64,000 nt of DNA, taken from the NCBI GenBank assembly GCA_018816735.1, contig JAHIVH010000021.1:1-64000 (forward strand), read 5' to 3'. The translations under genes and the position numbers were made by a program. The stretch is from Pseudomonadota bacterium. GTDB taxonomy: Bacteria > Desulfobacterota > Desulfobacteria > Desulfobacterales > JAHIVH01. The notes beneath the pieces are model-generated. The model saw only the letters and a program-made list of their open reading frames with translations. It did no database searches and was not told where the DNA came from. Position 1 is the stretch's first letter, and every line of letters begins with the position of its first letter. Below are positions 46,877 through 55,770 of the stretch, piece by piece.

Positions 46877-48132
46877 TCTACACCTAAAAGCCTTGCAACC
46901 TCGATTGCAGAGTCAACAGCATCTTCATGCTGGCCTGTTCCAAAGTAACTGCCGCAAAAATATGTATTCTGATGTCCGTTTAACAATGGCAGTTCGGGAA
47001 TAATTTCATATGAGTTTAAATCAAATATAGGGGTTCTAAAAATAATTTTGAAATCGGTCCGTTCTTTTCTGATGGGGAAATTGGGGTGCTGCGAACCAAA
47101 ATATTTAATATCATTCGGTACACCTGGCTGGCTCCAGCACCGGCCATTGACGGAAGTTTCAACCTTACCGTTACGATCTGTATATAAAAACGTGAATCCC
47201 TGACATAATTTTGGATTTGGAAACGAGGAAAAATCATTGTGAACGACGACTGGCCCTTCCTGGTAACGCCATACGCCAAGAAGTCTTTTCTCTTCTGAAG
47301 TGGGGTCAACGAGTATAGAAAGCGCAGAGTCAGGCGGGCATGAGAAAATCACATGATCAAATAATTTTTCCTGCCCATCATCAAAAGAGACAACCACATG
47401 TGTCGTATTTCTGGATACAGATTTTATATTAGAATTCAGTACAATTTTTTTATCTAAATGCGAAGAAATTTTGTCAACATATGCTTTGGTAAAGCCTTTA
47501 ATACAAACAAGCTGATTTTTTGAAAATAACTTTTTAAAGGAGAGCGCATCCTTCCATACGGACAGTTTATCAAAAAATAGAGCTGCAGGCGCGTTCATGA
47601 CGTCATCATAGCACATGGACGTGATTAAACACATCGAAAAAATTGCTATATAAAGGGTCTCACCACTCAGCTGGGGCACACAGCTACATAATTCTCGTAT
47701 GGTACAGCCTTTGAAGTTATTCTGGTGTTTATATTCTAATGCCTTTTGCACCCCTAAGATCAGATTTAGCACTGCTTTTAACTTGCTGGGTTTTAGTAAC
47801 TGAAATTTTTGAGCGAATAACGCTTTTGGACTGAAATCTATATATAATCCTTCTTTTGTATCTAGATTATGAAGACTGACAAACGTCTGTTCCGGGGTTA
47901 CAAGCTCAACACCCAATTCGGAAAATAGTTTCATCAAGCCTTTACAATGCGATCCAAAAACACATGCCGCTATATCCACATGCTGACCATTTTTTAGTTG
48001 GTGTGTATACGCATTTCCACCGACGCGATCGGTTTTTTCATAAAGGGTCACATCATATTTTTCTCTTAGAAGATATGCAGATGTCAGCCCGGCAGCCCCT
48101 CCGCCGATAACTGCGATTTTTTCCCTTTTCAT
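46867..48132 (-). CDS. FAD-dependent amine-oxidase-like (NAD(P)/FAD-binding) protein
   Basis: A 421-aa flavoprotein starting KIAVIGGGAAGLTSAYLLREKYDVTLYE with the GGNAYTHQ flavin-family extension. It resembles the predicted NAD/FAD-binding proteins found in lipid-modifying or cyclopropane-fatty-acid clusters of bacteria, but here no CFA synthase follows. The C-terminal YFCGSYFGTGQHEDAVDSAIEVARLL is the ATG-type FAD motif. It is the most upstream gene of the cluster, which ends at an IS remnant. Confidence 0.75.
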   Translation of the reverse strand: MKREKIAVIGGGAAGLTSAYLLREKYDVTLYEKTDRVGGNAYTHQLKNGQHVDIAACVFGSHCKGLMKLFSELGVELVTPEQTFVSLHNLDTKEGLYIDFSPKALFAQKFQLLKPSKLKAVLNLILGVQKALEYKHQNNFKGCTIRELCSCVPQLSGETLYIAIFSMCLITSMCYDDVMNAPAALFFDKLSVWKDALSFKKLFSKNQLVCIKGFTKAYVDKISSHLDKKIVLNSNIKSVSRNTTHVVVSFDDGQEKLFDHVIFSCPPDSALSILVDPTSEEKRLLGVWRYQEGPVVVHNDFSSFPNPKLCQGFTFLYTDRNGKVETSVNGRCWSQPGVPNDIKYFGSQHPNFPIRKERTDFKIIFRTPIFDLNSYEIIPELPLLNGHQNTYFCGSYFGTGQHEDAVDSAIEVARLLGVEWR

Positions 48133-48284
48133 ACATTACCCCTTTGAATACCAAAAATTTTTGATGCAAGGGTTCTCAATTTGGCTATCTTGGGCTTTAG
48201 GCGAATACAAATTGCTAATATACCATATGAGGCACTATTGTAGTGTCATGCAATGGTAGTTTTTCTGAACGGTTAAGGCGCACC

Positions 48285-48722
48285 TCAAGCGTCTGTCTTT
48301 CTTTTTCCGACAGCCTTGATATCCTTCTCATAGGTTGTTTCCGGCAATTGCACAATGGTTCGAACTCTCTTCCATACAAAATTGGAAGCTCTATGCAACA
48401 CCACACCAACACGACTCAATAGATATCCATGCCATGATTTATCAAGCCCTGCCCAATAAGGCTCAATTCCATTATACTTGCTATGAGAAGGAGGAGGATG
48501 AATCATACGAATAGTGAGACCGGTCATATCAGAAAACGCCACAAGTCTTTTTAAAAATTGACTTCGACGCCCACTCCATTCAGGACCGTTGTCTATATTG
48601 ATGACTATGCGTTTCACATCAGAAAGTCCCTGTTTTCTTTCGTTCCACTAACGCCACCGTGGATCGACGCCATCTGAATATGAGTTATTTGTTTTTATAG
48701 CGGTGTCCTGGCAACGTGCCAA
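48285..48722 (-). pseudogene. ISAzo13-like transposase remnant
   Basis: The frame from 48617 to 48285 reads NIDNGPEWSGRRSQF, HPPPSHSKYNGIEPYWAGL and KSWHGYLL, the C-terminal part of an ISAzo13-type DDE transposase. Upstream in the same frame, NNSYSDGVDPRWR is followed by a TAG at 48650-48648, then WNERKQGLSD, so the gene is broken. The N-terminal catalytic half is missing. It borders the accessory cluster and suggests past mobility. Confidence 0.7.
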
Positions 48723-49285
48723 GCTTTTTATGAAACACAAATATATGATCCGAGATACGTAAACTATCCATTATCGATAGCCCGAACCGCATCATATTAC
48801 TTTTATCATATGTAATACTTGGCTCTTGACCCCAGCTTATAAATTACTCACCAACCAACAATTTTAGTATGTACGATATCCTTAAATAATTTTACCCAAA
48901 TTGTCAATTTATAAGAAATTCAGACAACCTGAGCCGGGCCTAAAAGCAGGAATGAATTATTTTCAATAAAAATGGCGATTTATGTTTAAATTTGGATAGG
49001 GTCTTCAACAATGTGTGTGACTTTGATAATATCCGCCATTCAACATAAGAAAAAACAAAGGATAAACATCTGATATTGTGAGAATATCCACAAACATCAC
49101 GCACCTTCTCTGTTCAATTTTCCTGGCTTTTAACACGATCCCTTGTTGATTTAAAACCCAAATGATGGTTATATTAAACGTTACAAATCTGATTGATGAG
49201 GGTCATTGATTTTACCATTTGGGAAATAACGGTTTTGGTCAGTTCCAGTTAAAAAAATCCCTGTAAAACTAATGGAGGAATTATA
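48723..49285. other. non-coding AT-rich stretch
   Basis: I see no gene beyond the decayed transposase end. GGAGGA at 49274 serves the following GTG start. Confidence 0.4.
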
Positions 49286-50728
49286 GTGGGCAAAAAGCCA
49301 GACTATGAACAATTGCTTCAGCGAGTGAAAGAATTAGAAAAAAAAGCCCTTGATAACAGAAAATTCCGAACCCGGTTGCAGGAAAGCGAAGAGAGATTGC
49401 GCTCAATTATCGATAACTCGACGGCTGTTATTTATCTCAAGGACCTGACCGGCAGATATCTTTTGATCAATAAATATTATGAGCAGTTATTTCAACTGAC
49501 CGGCAAACAGGTGATCGGAAAAACTGACTTTGATATTTTTCCAAGAAAAAACGCCGAATTATTCCACGCAAATGATATGGCAGTGATTGAAAAAAATCTG
49601 TCCATGGAATTTGAGGAGCTAGTCCCTCACAATGACGGGATGCATACCTTTATTTCAATCAAGTTCCCCTTGCATAATATTGACGGTGATATTTATGCGG
49701 TTTGCGGCATATCAACGGATATCACGGAACGAAAACGGGTTGAGGTGTTACTGCAGAAATCCCATGATGATCTGGATCAATTGATTAAGGAACGGACATC
49801 GGATCTGATACGGGCAAATGAACAGCTAAAACGTGAGATAGAAGAACGGAAACTAGCGGAAAAAGCACTGCTGATCAGTGAAAAAAAATTCCGCAATATC
49901 TTTGAAAATCTTAAGGACGTTTATTTTGAAACGTCACTGGACGGCCAGATTATAAACGCAAGCCCCTCAAGCGTTGATTTCTCAGGCTACGCACTGGATG
50001 AACTTATAGGCCACACAGTGGATATCCTGTATGATAACCCCAAAGACCGTGAAGATCTGCTTAAGGAATTGATGTCAAAAGGAGTGATTCGGGATTTTGA
50101 AGCCGTATTCAAGAAAAAAACCGGCGAACCTTACCATGTGTCCGTCAATGCGGATATATATTATAATGAAAGCAATCAGCCGGCAGGAATGACAGGGACC
50201 ATTCGCGACATTACCCAGCATAAAAAAATGAAAGAGAGACTTCAACGAACAGGCAAAATGGAATCCTTAGGCCTGATGGCAGGTGGTATCGCACATGACC
50301 TGAACAACATTCTCTCCGGTATAGTAACTTATCCGGAAGTCTTGCTAATGAATTTACCGGATGACAGCCCACTTAAAAAACCGATTCAAATTATACAGGA
50401 TGCAGGTAAAAGAGCGGCAGACGTGGTTTTTGATCTGCTAACGATTGCCAAAGGGGTGGCCACAGGAAAAGACGTATTTAATTTAAATACCATCATACGT
50501 GAATTTCTGGATTCCGGTGAATACAGAAAAATAATGGCCGACCATCCGGATATTCATTTTGCAAACAACCTGGACCCGGAACTGTTGAATATGGTCTGCT
50601 CATCCCCCCATATTAAAATTATACTCTTAAACCTAATCATGAACGCTTCGGAAGCGATTAAGGGTGAAGGGATCGTGACGCTTAAAACCACCAATCAGTT
50701 TCTTGAAAAGTCTTTACGTCTGCATTGA
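49286..50728 (+). pseudogene. PAS histidine kinase truncated by internal deletion
   Basis: The GTG start has GGAGGA upstream. A coiled coil and PAS domain (about 35-155), a second PAS domain (about 195-315) and HisKA with phospho-acceptor H337 (GGIAHDLNN) are intact. The ATPase domain has the N-box NLIMNASEAI but then ends in FLEKSLRLH at a stop. The DxGxG and GTGLGL boxes are absent. Receiver sequence continues in another frame at 50703, linked by EDYQGQGEHILVVDDE, the usual linker of intact homologues. From N-box to receiver there are only about 124 nt, against 402 nt in the intact hybrid kinase at 15753, so roughly 280 nt are missing with a frameshift. ATP binding should be lost. Confidence 0.8.
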
Positions 50729-51116
50729 AGATTATCAAGGGCAAGGCGAACATATACTGGTTGTCGATGATGAAAAGACGCAAAGGGAAATTATATCTGT
50801 ATTGCTGACAAAACTGGGATATTCCGTCAAAACCGTTTCAAACGGGGAAGCGGCTGTCGAGTATTTAAAAAAAAATTCTGTTGACTTAATGGTTCTTGAC
50901 ATGATTATGGAACCAGGTATGAACGGTTGTGAGACATACAAACAGGCAATTCAAATCAACCCCGCCCAAAAGGCAGTCATTGCAAGTGGCTATACATCAA
51001 CGGATGATGTGGAAAACGCCCAGAAGCTTGGCGCAGGCCAGTATATCAAAAAACCTTACACCCTTGAAAAAATAGGACTTGCGGTGAGAGATGAATTAAG
51101 AAAAAAAGGATTATAA
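50703..51116 (+). CDS. orphaned receiver domain (3' part of the broken hybrid kinase)
   Basis: This 137-aa frame is a complete receiver: LVVDDEKTQ acidic pair, phospho-acceptor Asp in LMVLDMIMEPG, and the KKPYTLEKI Lys. Its first 15 residues match the linker of full-length hybrid kinases. It overlaps the end of the truncated kinase by 26 bases without a convincing Shine-Dalgarno of its own, so it may be translated only by coupling or not at all. It could still act as a single-domain response regulator. Confidence 0.65.
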   Translation: MKSLYVCIEDYQGQGEHILVVDDEKTQREIISVLLTKLGYSVKTVSNGEAAVEYLKKNSVDLMVLDMIMEPGMNGCETYKQAIQINPAQKAVIASGYTSTDDVENAQKLGAGQYIKKPYTLEKIGLAVRDELRKKGL

Positions 51117-51120
51117 GGCA

Positions 51121-51858
51121 ATGGACTATAAAAATTACAAATATATTCTGGTGGAACGTGTCGGTAAAATTTTACGTTTAACCTTGAACCGTCCGGACCG
51201 TCTTAATGCGGTGAATCCGGAGATGCACACTGAAATAACCAACATTTTTCACGATATCCGTGGAGATCGGGATGCCGACGTCATAACCATCACCGGAGCC
51301 GGGCGTGGGTTTTGTGCAGGTGCTGATCTGAAGGAACCTTTACCGACAGACAAGGAAAAATTAGATATCGTGTTTAAGGAAGCCAGAGAGATCTTAATCA
51401 ATATTCTTGAAATTGAAAAACCCATCATCTCCGGTTTGAATGGTCCGGCCACAGGTCTTGGGGCAACACTTGCCCTGTTTCCGGATATTGTCGTTGCATC
51501 TGACCGGGCAAAAATCGGTGACACGCACGTAAAAGTGGGACTTACTGCAGGAGATGGGGGTGCCGTTATCTGGCCGATACTTGTTGGCGTGAACAAAGCC
51601 AAAGAACTGCTTATGACCGGCAGAGTCATTACAGCTCTGGAAGCTAAAGAAATAGGACTGGTTAACTATGTCGTTCCCCATGAAGCTCTTGATAATAAAG
51701 TAATGGAAATAGCCCAGGAACTTGCAAACGGACATAAAATGGCCATCCAATCGACTAAAAAGGCCGTCAATTTGTATATAAAATGGATGTTGAACCAGGT
51801 GTTCGATTATTCTTGCACCATGGAATATCAATGTGCAATGAATGTGTTGAATGGCTGA
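51121..51858 (+). CDS. enoyl-CoA hydratase/isomerase family (crotonase)
   Basis: A 245-aa crotonase-fold protein: RLTLNRPDRLNAVNPEM, oxyanion GAGRGFCAGADLK and the second oxyanion region GPATGLGATLALFPDIVVA with the DTHVKVGLTAGDGG segment. One of the two catalytic Glu positions of the bacterial hydratases appears to be Asp/Gly here, so isomerase or other crotonase chemistry is possible. It starts five bases after the receiver and so may be co-transcribed with the kinase remnant. Confidence 0.8.
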   Translation: MDYKNYKYILVERVGKILRLTLNRPDRLNAVNPEMHTEITNIFHDIRGDRDADVITITGAGRGFCAGADLKEPLPTDKEKLDIVFKEAREILINILEIEKPIISGLNGPATGLGATLALFPDIVVASDRAKIGDTHVKVGLTAGDGGAVIWPILVGVNKAKELLMTGRVITALEAKEIGLVNYVVPHEALDNKVMEIAQELANGHKMAIQSTKKAVNLYIKWMLNQVFDYSCTMEYQCAMNVLNG

Positions 51859-51971
51859 TTATCCATACTGTTTCTTTTTCTTTAATTCTTCCGAAGACTT
51901 CTTCTCAAAATATGCACTTGTCGGATACTCTAATTCTATGCTAAAAAAAACAAGTTGATACATCTTTAGTT

Positions 51972-53327
51972 TCACTGCTTCAAACGAATCCCATATTTTT
52001 TCATCCATTTCCATATCGTGACCCGGCTGACGCCAAGAATTTTTGCAGCTTCCGACTGGTTTCCACCTGTTCTCTCAAGCGTTTTCACTAAAAGTTCCCG
52101 ATCTGATCCACGCGAACGGACCGTAACCGAGACTGCCGTGTTTAAGCCACCTCCGTTCATAATCTTTTTAGGCAAATGTTCAACGCCGATAAGATCCTTA
52201 GGGCAGAGCACCATGGCATATTCAATGGCATTTCTGAGTTCTCTTACATTTCCGGGCCACGAATAGGACAAGAGCATTTCCATGGCTTCCCGTGACAACC
52301 CGTTCACATCTTTTACGCCCTTGATGACATTCTGGTGGATAAAATGCCGGATCAGAAGGGGGACATCTTCTACCCTCTCTTTTAAAAGAGGCGCATTTAA
52401 GGGAAACACATGAATTCTGAAGTAGAAGTCTTCTCTGAGCAACCCTTCATGAATGAGATATTCGAGATTTTTGTTAGTTGCGGTAATAATTCTTGTATCC
52501 ACATGAATAGGCTTATGATCGCCTACCCGCTCAACTGTTTTTTCTTCAAGCACCCGCAAGAGCTTCACCTGGGTTGACAAAGGGATCTCACCAATCTCAT
52601 CTAAAAAGATACTTCCCTTGTGAGCGGCCTCAAACCTGCCGATTCTGTCCCTGTCCGCCCCTGAAAACGCCCCTCTCACATGCCCGAAAAGCTCACTTTC
52701 GAGCAGGTTTTCATTGAGGGCTGCACAATTGACCTTAATGAAGGGTTGGTTTTTTCTTGCACTTTCATCATGAATGGCGCGGGCAATAAGCTCTTTTCCC
52801 GTGCCGCTTGCGCCTTCTATCATTACAGGGATATCCGTTTTTGAAACGCTTTCAATCATTTCAAACAGATTCTTCATCACAGGTGACCGTCCGATGATGC
52901 CATGAAACGCATCTTCACGATCAAGGGCTTTTTTGAGACTCTCAATCTCGGCTTCCTTTTTCATATATTCAGAAATATCTGTCAGTATCTCAACCGCGCC
53001 AACTATCTTTCCCTCCCTGTCCCGAATGATAGTGCCATTTTTAAGAATCTGGACGATACTCCCGTCCTTGGTCGTAATCCGGCATTTTTTTTCCCTGACC
53101 TTTCCCCTGATAAAAAGACCGCACCACGGTTCATTCTTGGTTTCACCAAGAATTTTACAATCGGTACAATCGAGAATTCTGCAGCTTTTCCCCACCAGTT
53201 CCTCTGCGCGATAACCGGTTATTTTTTCTGCAGCCGCATTCACAGACTGGATCGTTCCGGTTGGATCAACCACCATCACGCCATCCTGAATTGTTTCAAA
53301 AACTGTTTGTTCATATTGAGATAACAT
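51972..53327 (-). CDS. sigma-54-dependent activator (PAS, AAA+, Fis-type HTH)
   Basis: A 451-aa NtrC-class enhancer-binding protein. PAS domain with extra CRILDCTDCKIL cysteines (about residues 5-120), AAA+ domain with GASGTGKEL Walker A, GAFSGAD (sigma-54 contact, usually GAFTGA) and FLDEIGEIP Walker B, then a Fis-like helix-turn-helix GNQSEAAKILGVSRVTIW. The Cys-bearing PAS could sense redox or a metal. It is transcribed away from the porin/octaheme operon, whose promoter has a sigma-54 signature, so it is the likely activator. Confidence 0.9.
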   Translation of the reverse strand: MLSQYEQTVFETIQDGVMVVDPTGTIQSVNAAAEKITGYRAEELVGKSCRILDCTDCKILGETKNEPWCGLFIRGKVREKKCRITTKDGSIVQILKNGTIIRDREGKIVGAVEILTDISEYMKKEAEIESLKKALDREDAFHGIIGRSPVMKNLFEMIESVSKTDIPVMIEGASGTGKELIARAIHDESARKNQPFIKVNCAALNENLLESELFGHVRGAFSGADRDRIGRFEAAHKGSIFLDEIGEIPLSTQVKLLRVLEEKTVERVGDHKPIHVDTRIITATNKNLEYLIHEGLLREDFYFRIHVFPLNAPLLKERVEDVPLLIRHFIHQNVIKGVKDVNGLSREAMEMLLSYSWPGNVRELRNAIEYAMVLCPKDLIGVEHLPKKIMNGGGLNTAVSVTVRSRGSDRELLVKTLERTGGNQSEAAKILGVSRVTIWKWMKKYGIRLKQ

Positions 53328-53366
53328 GGTATATTGCCCGTTAGTTTGTCATAAAGTCTTCAATTG

Positions 53367-53413
53367 TTAACATGCTAATTAACAGTTAACATATCATTAA
53401 CAAAATATTAACA
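53367..53413. promoter_or_regulatory. TTAACA repeat array (putative enhancer)
   Basis: Five TTAACA copies start at 53367, 53379, 53386, 53397 and 53408. The last three are 11 bp apart, about one helical turn. TGTTAAC (53365-53371) and GTTAACA (53385-53391) form an inverted repeat. The array lies about 75-120 bp upstream of the -24 box, a normal distance for a sigma-54 activator site. Confidence 0.6.
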
Positions 53414-53488
53414 CAAAACACTTTTAATGTATTTATAAAATCTTTAAATATAAAATAGTTAATGCCTATCAGACCACGTTTCCTCTCA

Positions 53489-53504
53489 TGGCATATGAAT
53501 TGCA
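53489..53504 (+). promoter_or_regulatory. sigma-54 (-24/-12) promoter
   Basis: TGGCATATGAATTGCA matches the TGGCACRNNNNTTGCA consensus at every fixed position except the sixth (T for C). The invariant GG and GC have the required spacing. Confidence 0.85.
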
Positions 53505-53617
53505 GAACAATCGTTCGGTGCGTTACTATATAAATGATGCATATCGTATACAAATCGTATTGTTAATTTTATTTCTAAAATGAGTTGTTCAACGTTCAAA
53601 GGAGTGAGGAGGAAAAA

Positions 53618-55357
53618 ATGAAATTATTCAGGTTTAAAAACACACTGAGACTTGTTCCGCTGGTCTGCTTTCTGATTTTCATCATGTTCAACATGACGCC
53701 GGTTTTTGCAAGCGAAGATATGGCAGGGCTTCAGGAAGAAATCAATGCGCTCAACACAAAAATCAATGCGCTGGATAACCGGTTGAATAAAACTGAGCTT
53801 CACACAGCCACAGACAAAATTTCACTGGGCCTGGAACTTAGAACCCGTGTGGATTCGATCCATTATGAAGATATGAGGATCGCGCCGTCGTGGCTGATGA
53901 ACGGGTTCTTCATTGATGCAATGACAAACCCAATTACTGGACAAGCGCTGACACCTGAAGATATACCTATGTTAATGACTATGATGCCGCCTGGCTCTAC
54001 ACTTCAGGATATGATTGCGATGAGCGGATTCAACGGAGCCACGAAAGATTATATTCAGGGCATGATGGCTTTCCTTTCAAGCATGGGAATGACCCCGGAA
54101 GCGGAAAAATATAATGCAGATAATGATTTCATGTTTACCAATCGCCTGCGACTGGAAATGAAAAGCAAAATCAGCGGAAACCTTTCGTTTGGCGGAAGAC
54201 TCTCCATGTATAAAGTTTATGGTGACAGCTCCGGCATAAAATTTAACACCGGGTCATTCAATGACATCTATCTGGATGGAAATACAACAAGTGTACCTCA
54301 CGGCGATACCGTCCATGTGGAGCGTGCCTATTTTAACTACAAAACAGGAACTGACCGGGTACCTGTCAATGTGTCCTTTGGCCGACGACCGGCTACTGAA
54401 GGCCCGCCCCTTGAATATAAAAATTACAGCATGGAAGGTGGCTCTCCTATGGCCCCCATTATCAACTGGCAGTTTGATGGTGCGTCATTAAGTTTTGGCC
54501 TTGAAGATGTCACCGGTATTCCGGGAGCCGCATTCAAACTCTGCTATGGTGTCGGTTTTGAAAGTGATTGGGGGAACAGTTATTCTCTTACAGATGGCAG
54601 GCACATTGAAGATGCCACCTTTGGCGGATTTATCGCAACCCTTTATGACAATGAATTGACCAGTGTTGAATTGAATTATGCCCATGCCTGGGATATCACC
54701 GATGGATTTACCGGTCTCATGCTCATGCCCTTTATCCCCTTTGAAGAAGCAGACGGCACCTACGCCTTTGAAATGAACAAAGGCGGATATATCAGCAGAA
54801 TGCAGGCAACTGAAAACATAGGTGACTTTGATCTTGCAACGATTCTTGTCCGATCCAACCTGTCAGAACTTCTGGCAGATATCGATGTATTCCTTTCTTT
54901 ATCCATGAGCCACACCAAACCGGATGATCTTTCGAAAAATCCGTTTTACGGCCTGATGGGTATGGGCTTATTGAGTTCAAATGGCGACATGGAAGAACAG
55001 GATGGATACAGTATTTACACAGGCGCCATATTCCCCATGCCATTTAAGGCCAGACTGGGTGTTGAATATAACAAGGGAAGCAAATACTGGATCAACATGA
55101 CAGGCGCCGAGGATTCACTTGTGGCAAGCAAACTGGCTGCCCGTGGTTCTGTGGTTGAAACCTACTATATTCAGCCAGTGGTTAACAAGAATTTTTTCCT
55201 GACCTTGGGCGGTGTGTTCTATGACTACGACTATACGGGAAGTGGAAATCCTTTGGGTGCGCCTGTTAAAATCAGCGACATGAAAGCGTTTGATGCATTC
55301 TTTCCTGTAGCGGACAAAGTGTGGAATGTTTATCTTTCAGCAACACTCAGATATTAA
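53618..55357 (+). CDS. DUF3373-like outer-membrane porin/beta-barrel
   Basis: ATG 53618 has AGGAGG immediately upstream; the frame back to 53585 is ignored. The 579-residue protein has a signal peptide ending at VFA-SE, a short coiled coil (LQEEINALNTKINALDNRLNK) and a long series of alternating strands ending in an aromatic residue (VYLSATLRY), typical of an outer-membrane barrel. The sequence resembles DUF3373 porin-like proteins found with multiheme cytochromes. It may import or export a substrate of the octaheme cytochrome encoded downstream. Confidence 0.75.
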   Translation: MKLFRFKNTLRLVPLVCFLIFIMFNMTPVFASEDMAGLQEEINALNTKINALDNRLNKTELHTATDKISLGLELRTRVDSIHYEDMRIAPSWLMNGFFIDAMTNPITGQALTPEDIPMLMTMMPPGSTLQDMIAMSGFNGATKDYIQGMMAFLSSMGMTPEAEKYNADNDFMFTNRLRLEMKSKISGNLSFGGRLSMYKVYGDSSGIKFNTGSFNDIYLDGNTTSVPHGDTVHVERAYFNYKTGTDRVPVNVSFGRRPATEGPPLEYKNYSMEGGSPMAPIINWQFDGASLSFGLEDVTGIPGAAFKLCYGVGFESDWGNSYSLTDGRHIEDATFGGFIATLYDNELTSVELNYAHAWDITDGFTGLMLMPFIPFEEADGTYAFEMNKGGYISRMQATENIGDFDLATILVRSNLSELLADIDVFLSLSMSHTKPDDLSKNPFYGLMGMGLLSSNGDMEEQDGYSIYTGAIFPMPFKARLGVEYNKGSKYWINMTGAEDSLVASKLAARGSVVETYYIQPVVNKNFFLTLGGVFYDYDYTGSGNPLGAPVKISDMKAFDAFFPVADKVWNVYLSATLRY

Positions 55358-55404
55358 ACATAATGAATTTTTAACGACATTCAATTCATAAGGAGATTAT
55401 TCAA

Positions 55405-55743
55405 ATGAAAAAAACAATTATTATCCTGTTAGGCATCATCTTAACAATCAGTTTTTCCATGATCAGCTCTGCAGAAGAAGGAAATGAACGCAAAGGGAAA
55501 TATACCTACAGGAAAGTATATCAATCATGCAAAGATCGCGGAGAAGTGGAATCTGCGACACCGACCTTAAGTCCGGATGCCAAGACCCAGGCCCAATGGG
55601 ACCGTTATTTTGAAGAAAAAAAATATCTCGAAGCAGACTGCAAGGAAGAATGGAACAAACTCTCAGAGGAAGATATTTTAAACATTCATGCATATCTGAA
55701 AGGTCATGCCGCTGATTCACCCACACCCGCAAAATGCAAATAG
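55405..55743 (+). CDS. small exported cytochrome c-like protein lacking CXXCH
   Basis: A 112-aa exported protein (signal peptide to about residue 24). Its C-terminal part, LSEEDILNIHAYLKGHAADSPTPAKC, and the PDAKTQAQWDRYF motif resemble a family of small monoheme cytochromes found next to respiratory cytochromes. The expected heme site is instead SCKDRG, so no heme can be attached through CXXCH. Cys residues remain as C43, C75 and C111. It has AAGGAG upstream and lies between the porin and octaheme genes. Confidence 0.6.
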   Translation: MKKTIIILLGIILTISFSMISSAEEGNERKGKYTYRKVYQSCKDRGEVESATPTLSPDAKTQAQWDRYFEEKKYLEADCKEEWNKLSEEDILNIHAYLKGHAADSPTPAKCK

Positions 55744-55770
55744 CGGCTTCACATGTTAAGGAGCATTTGA

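Noticed and set aside
48215-48412. Minus-strand 65-residue frame overlapping the transposase remnant
   Set aside because: Out of frame with the recognisable transposase sequence, which explains the same bases better.
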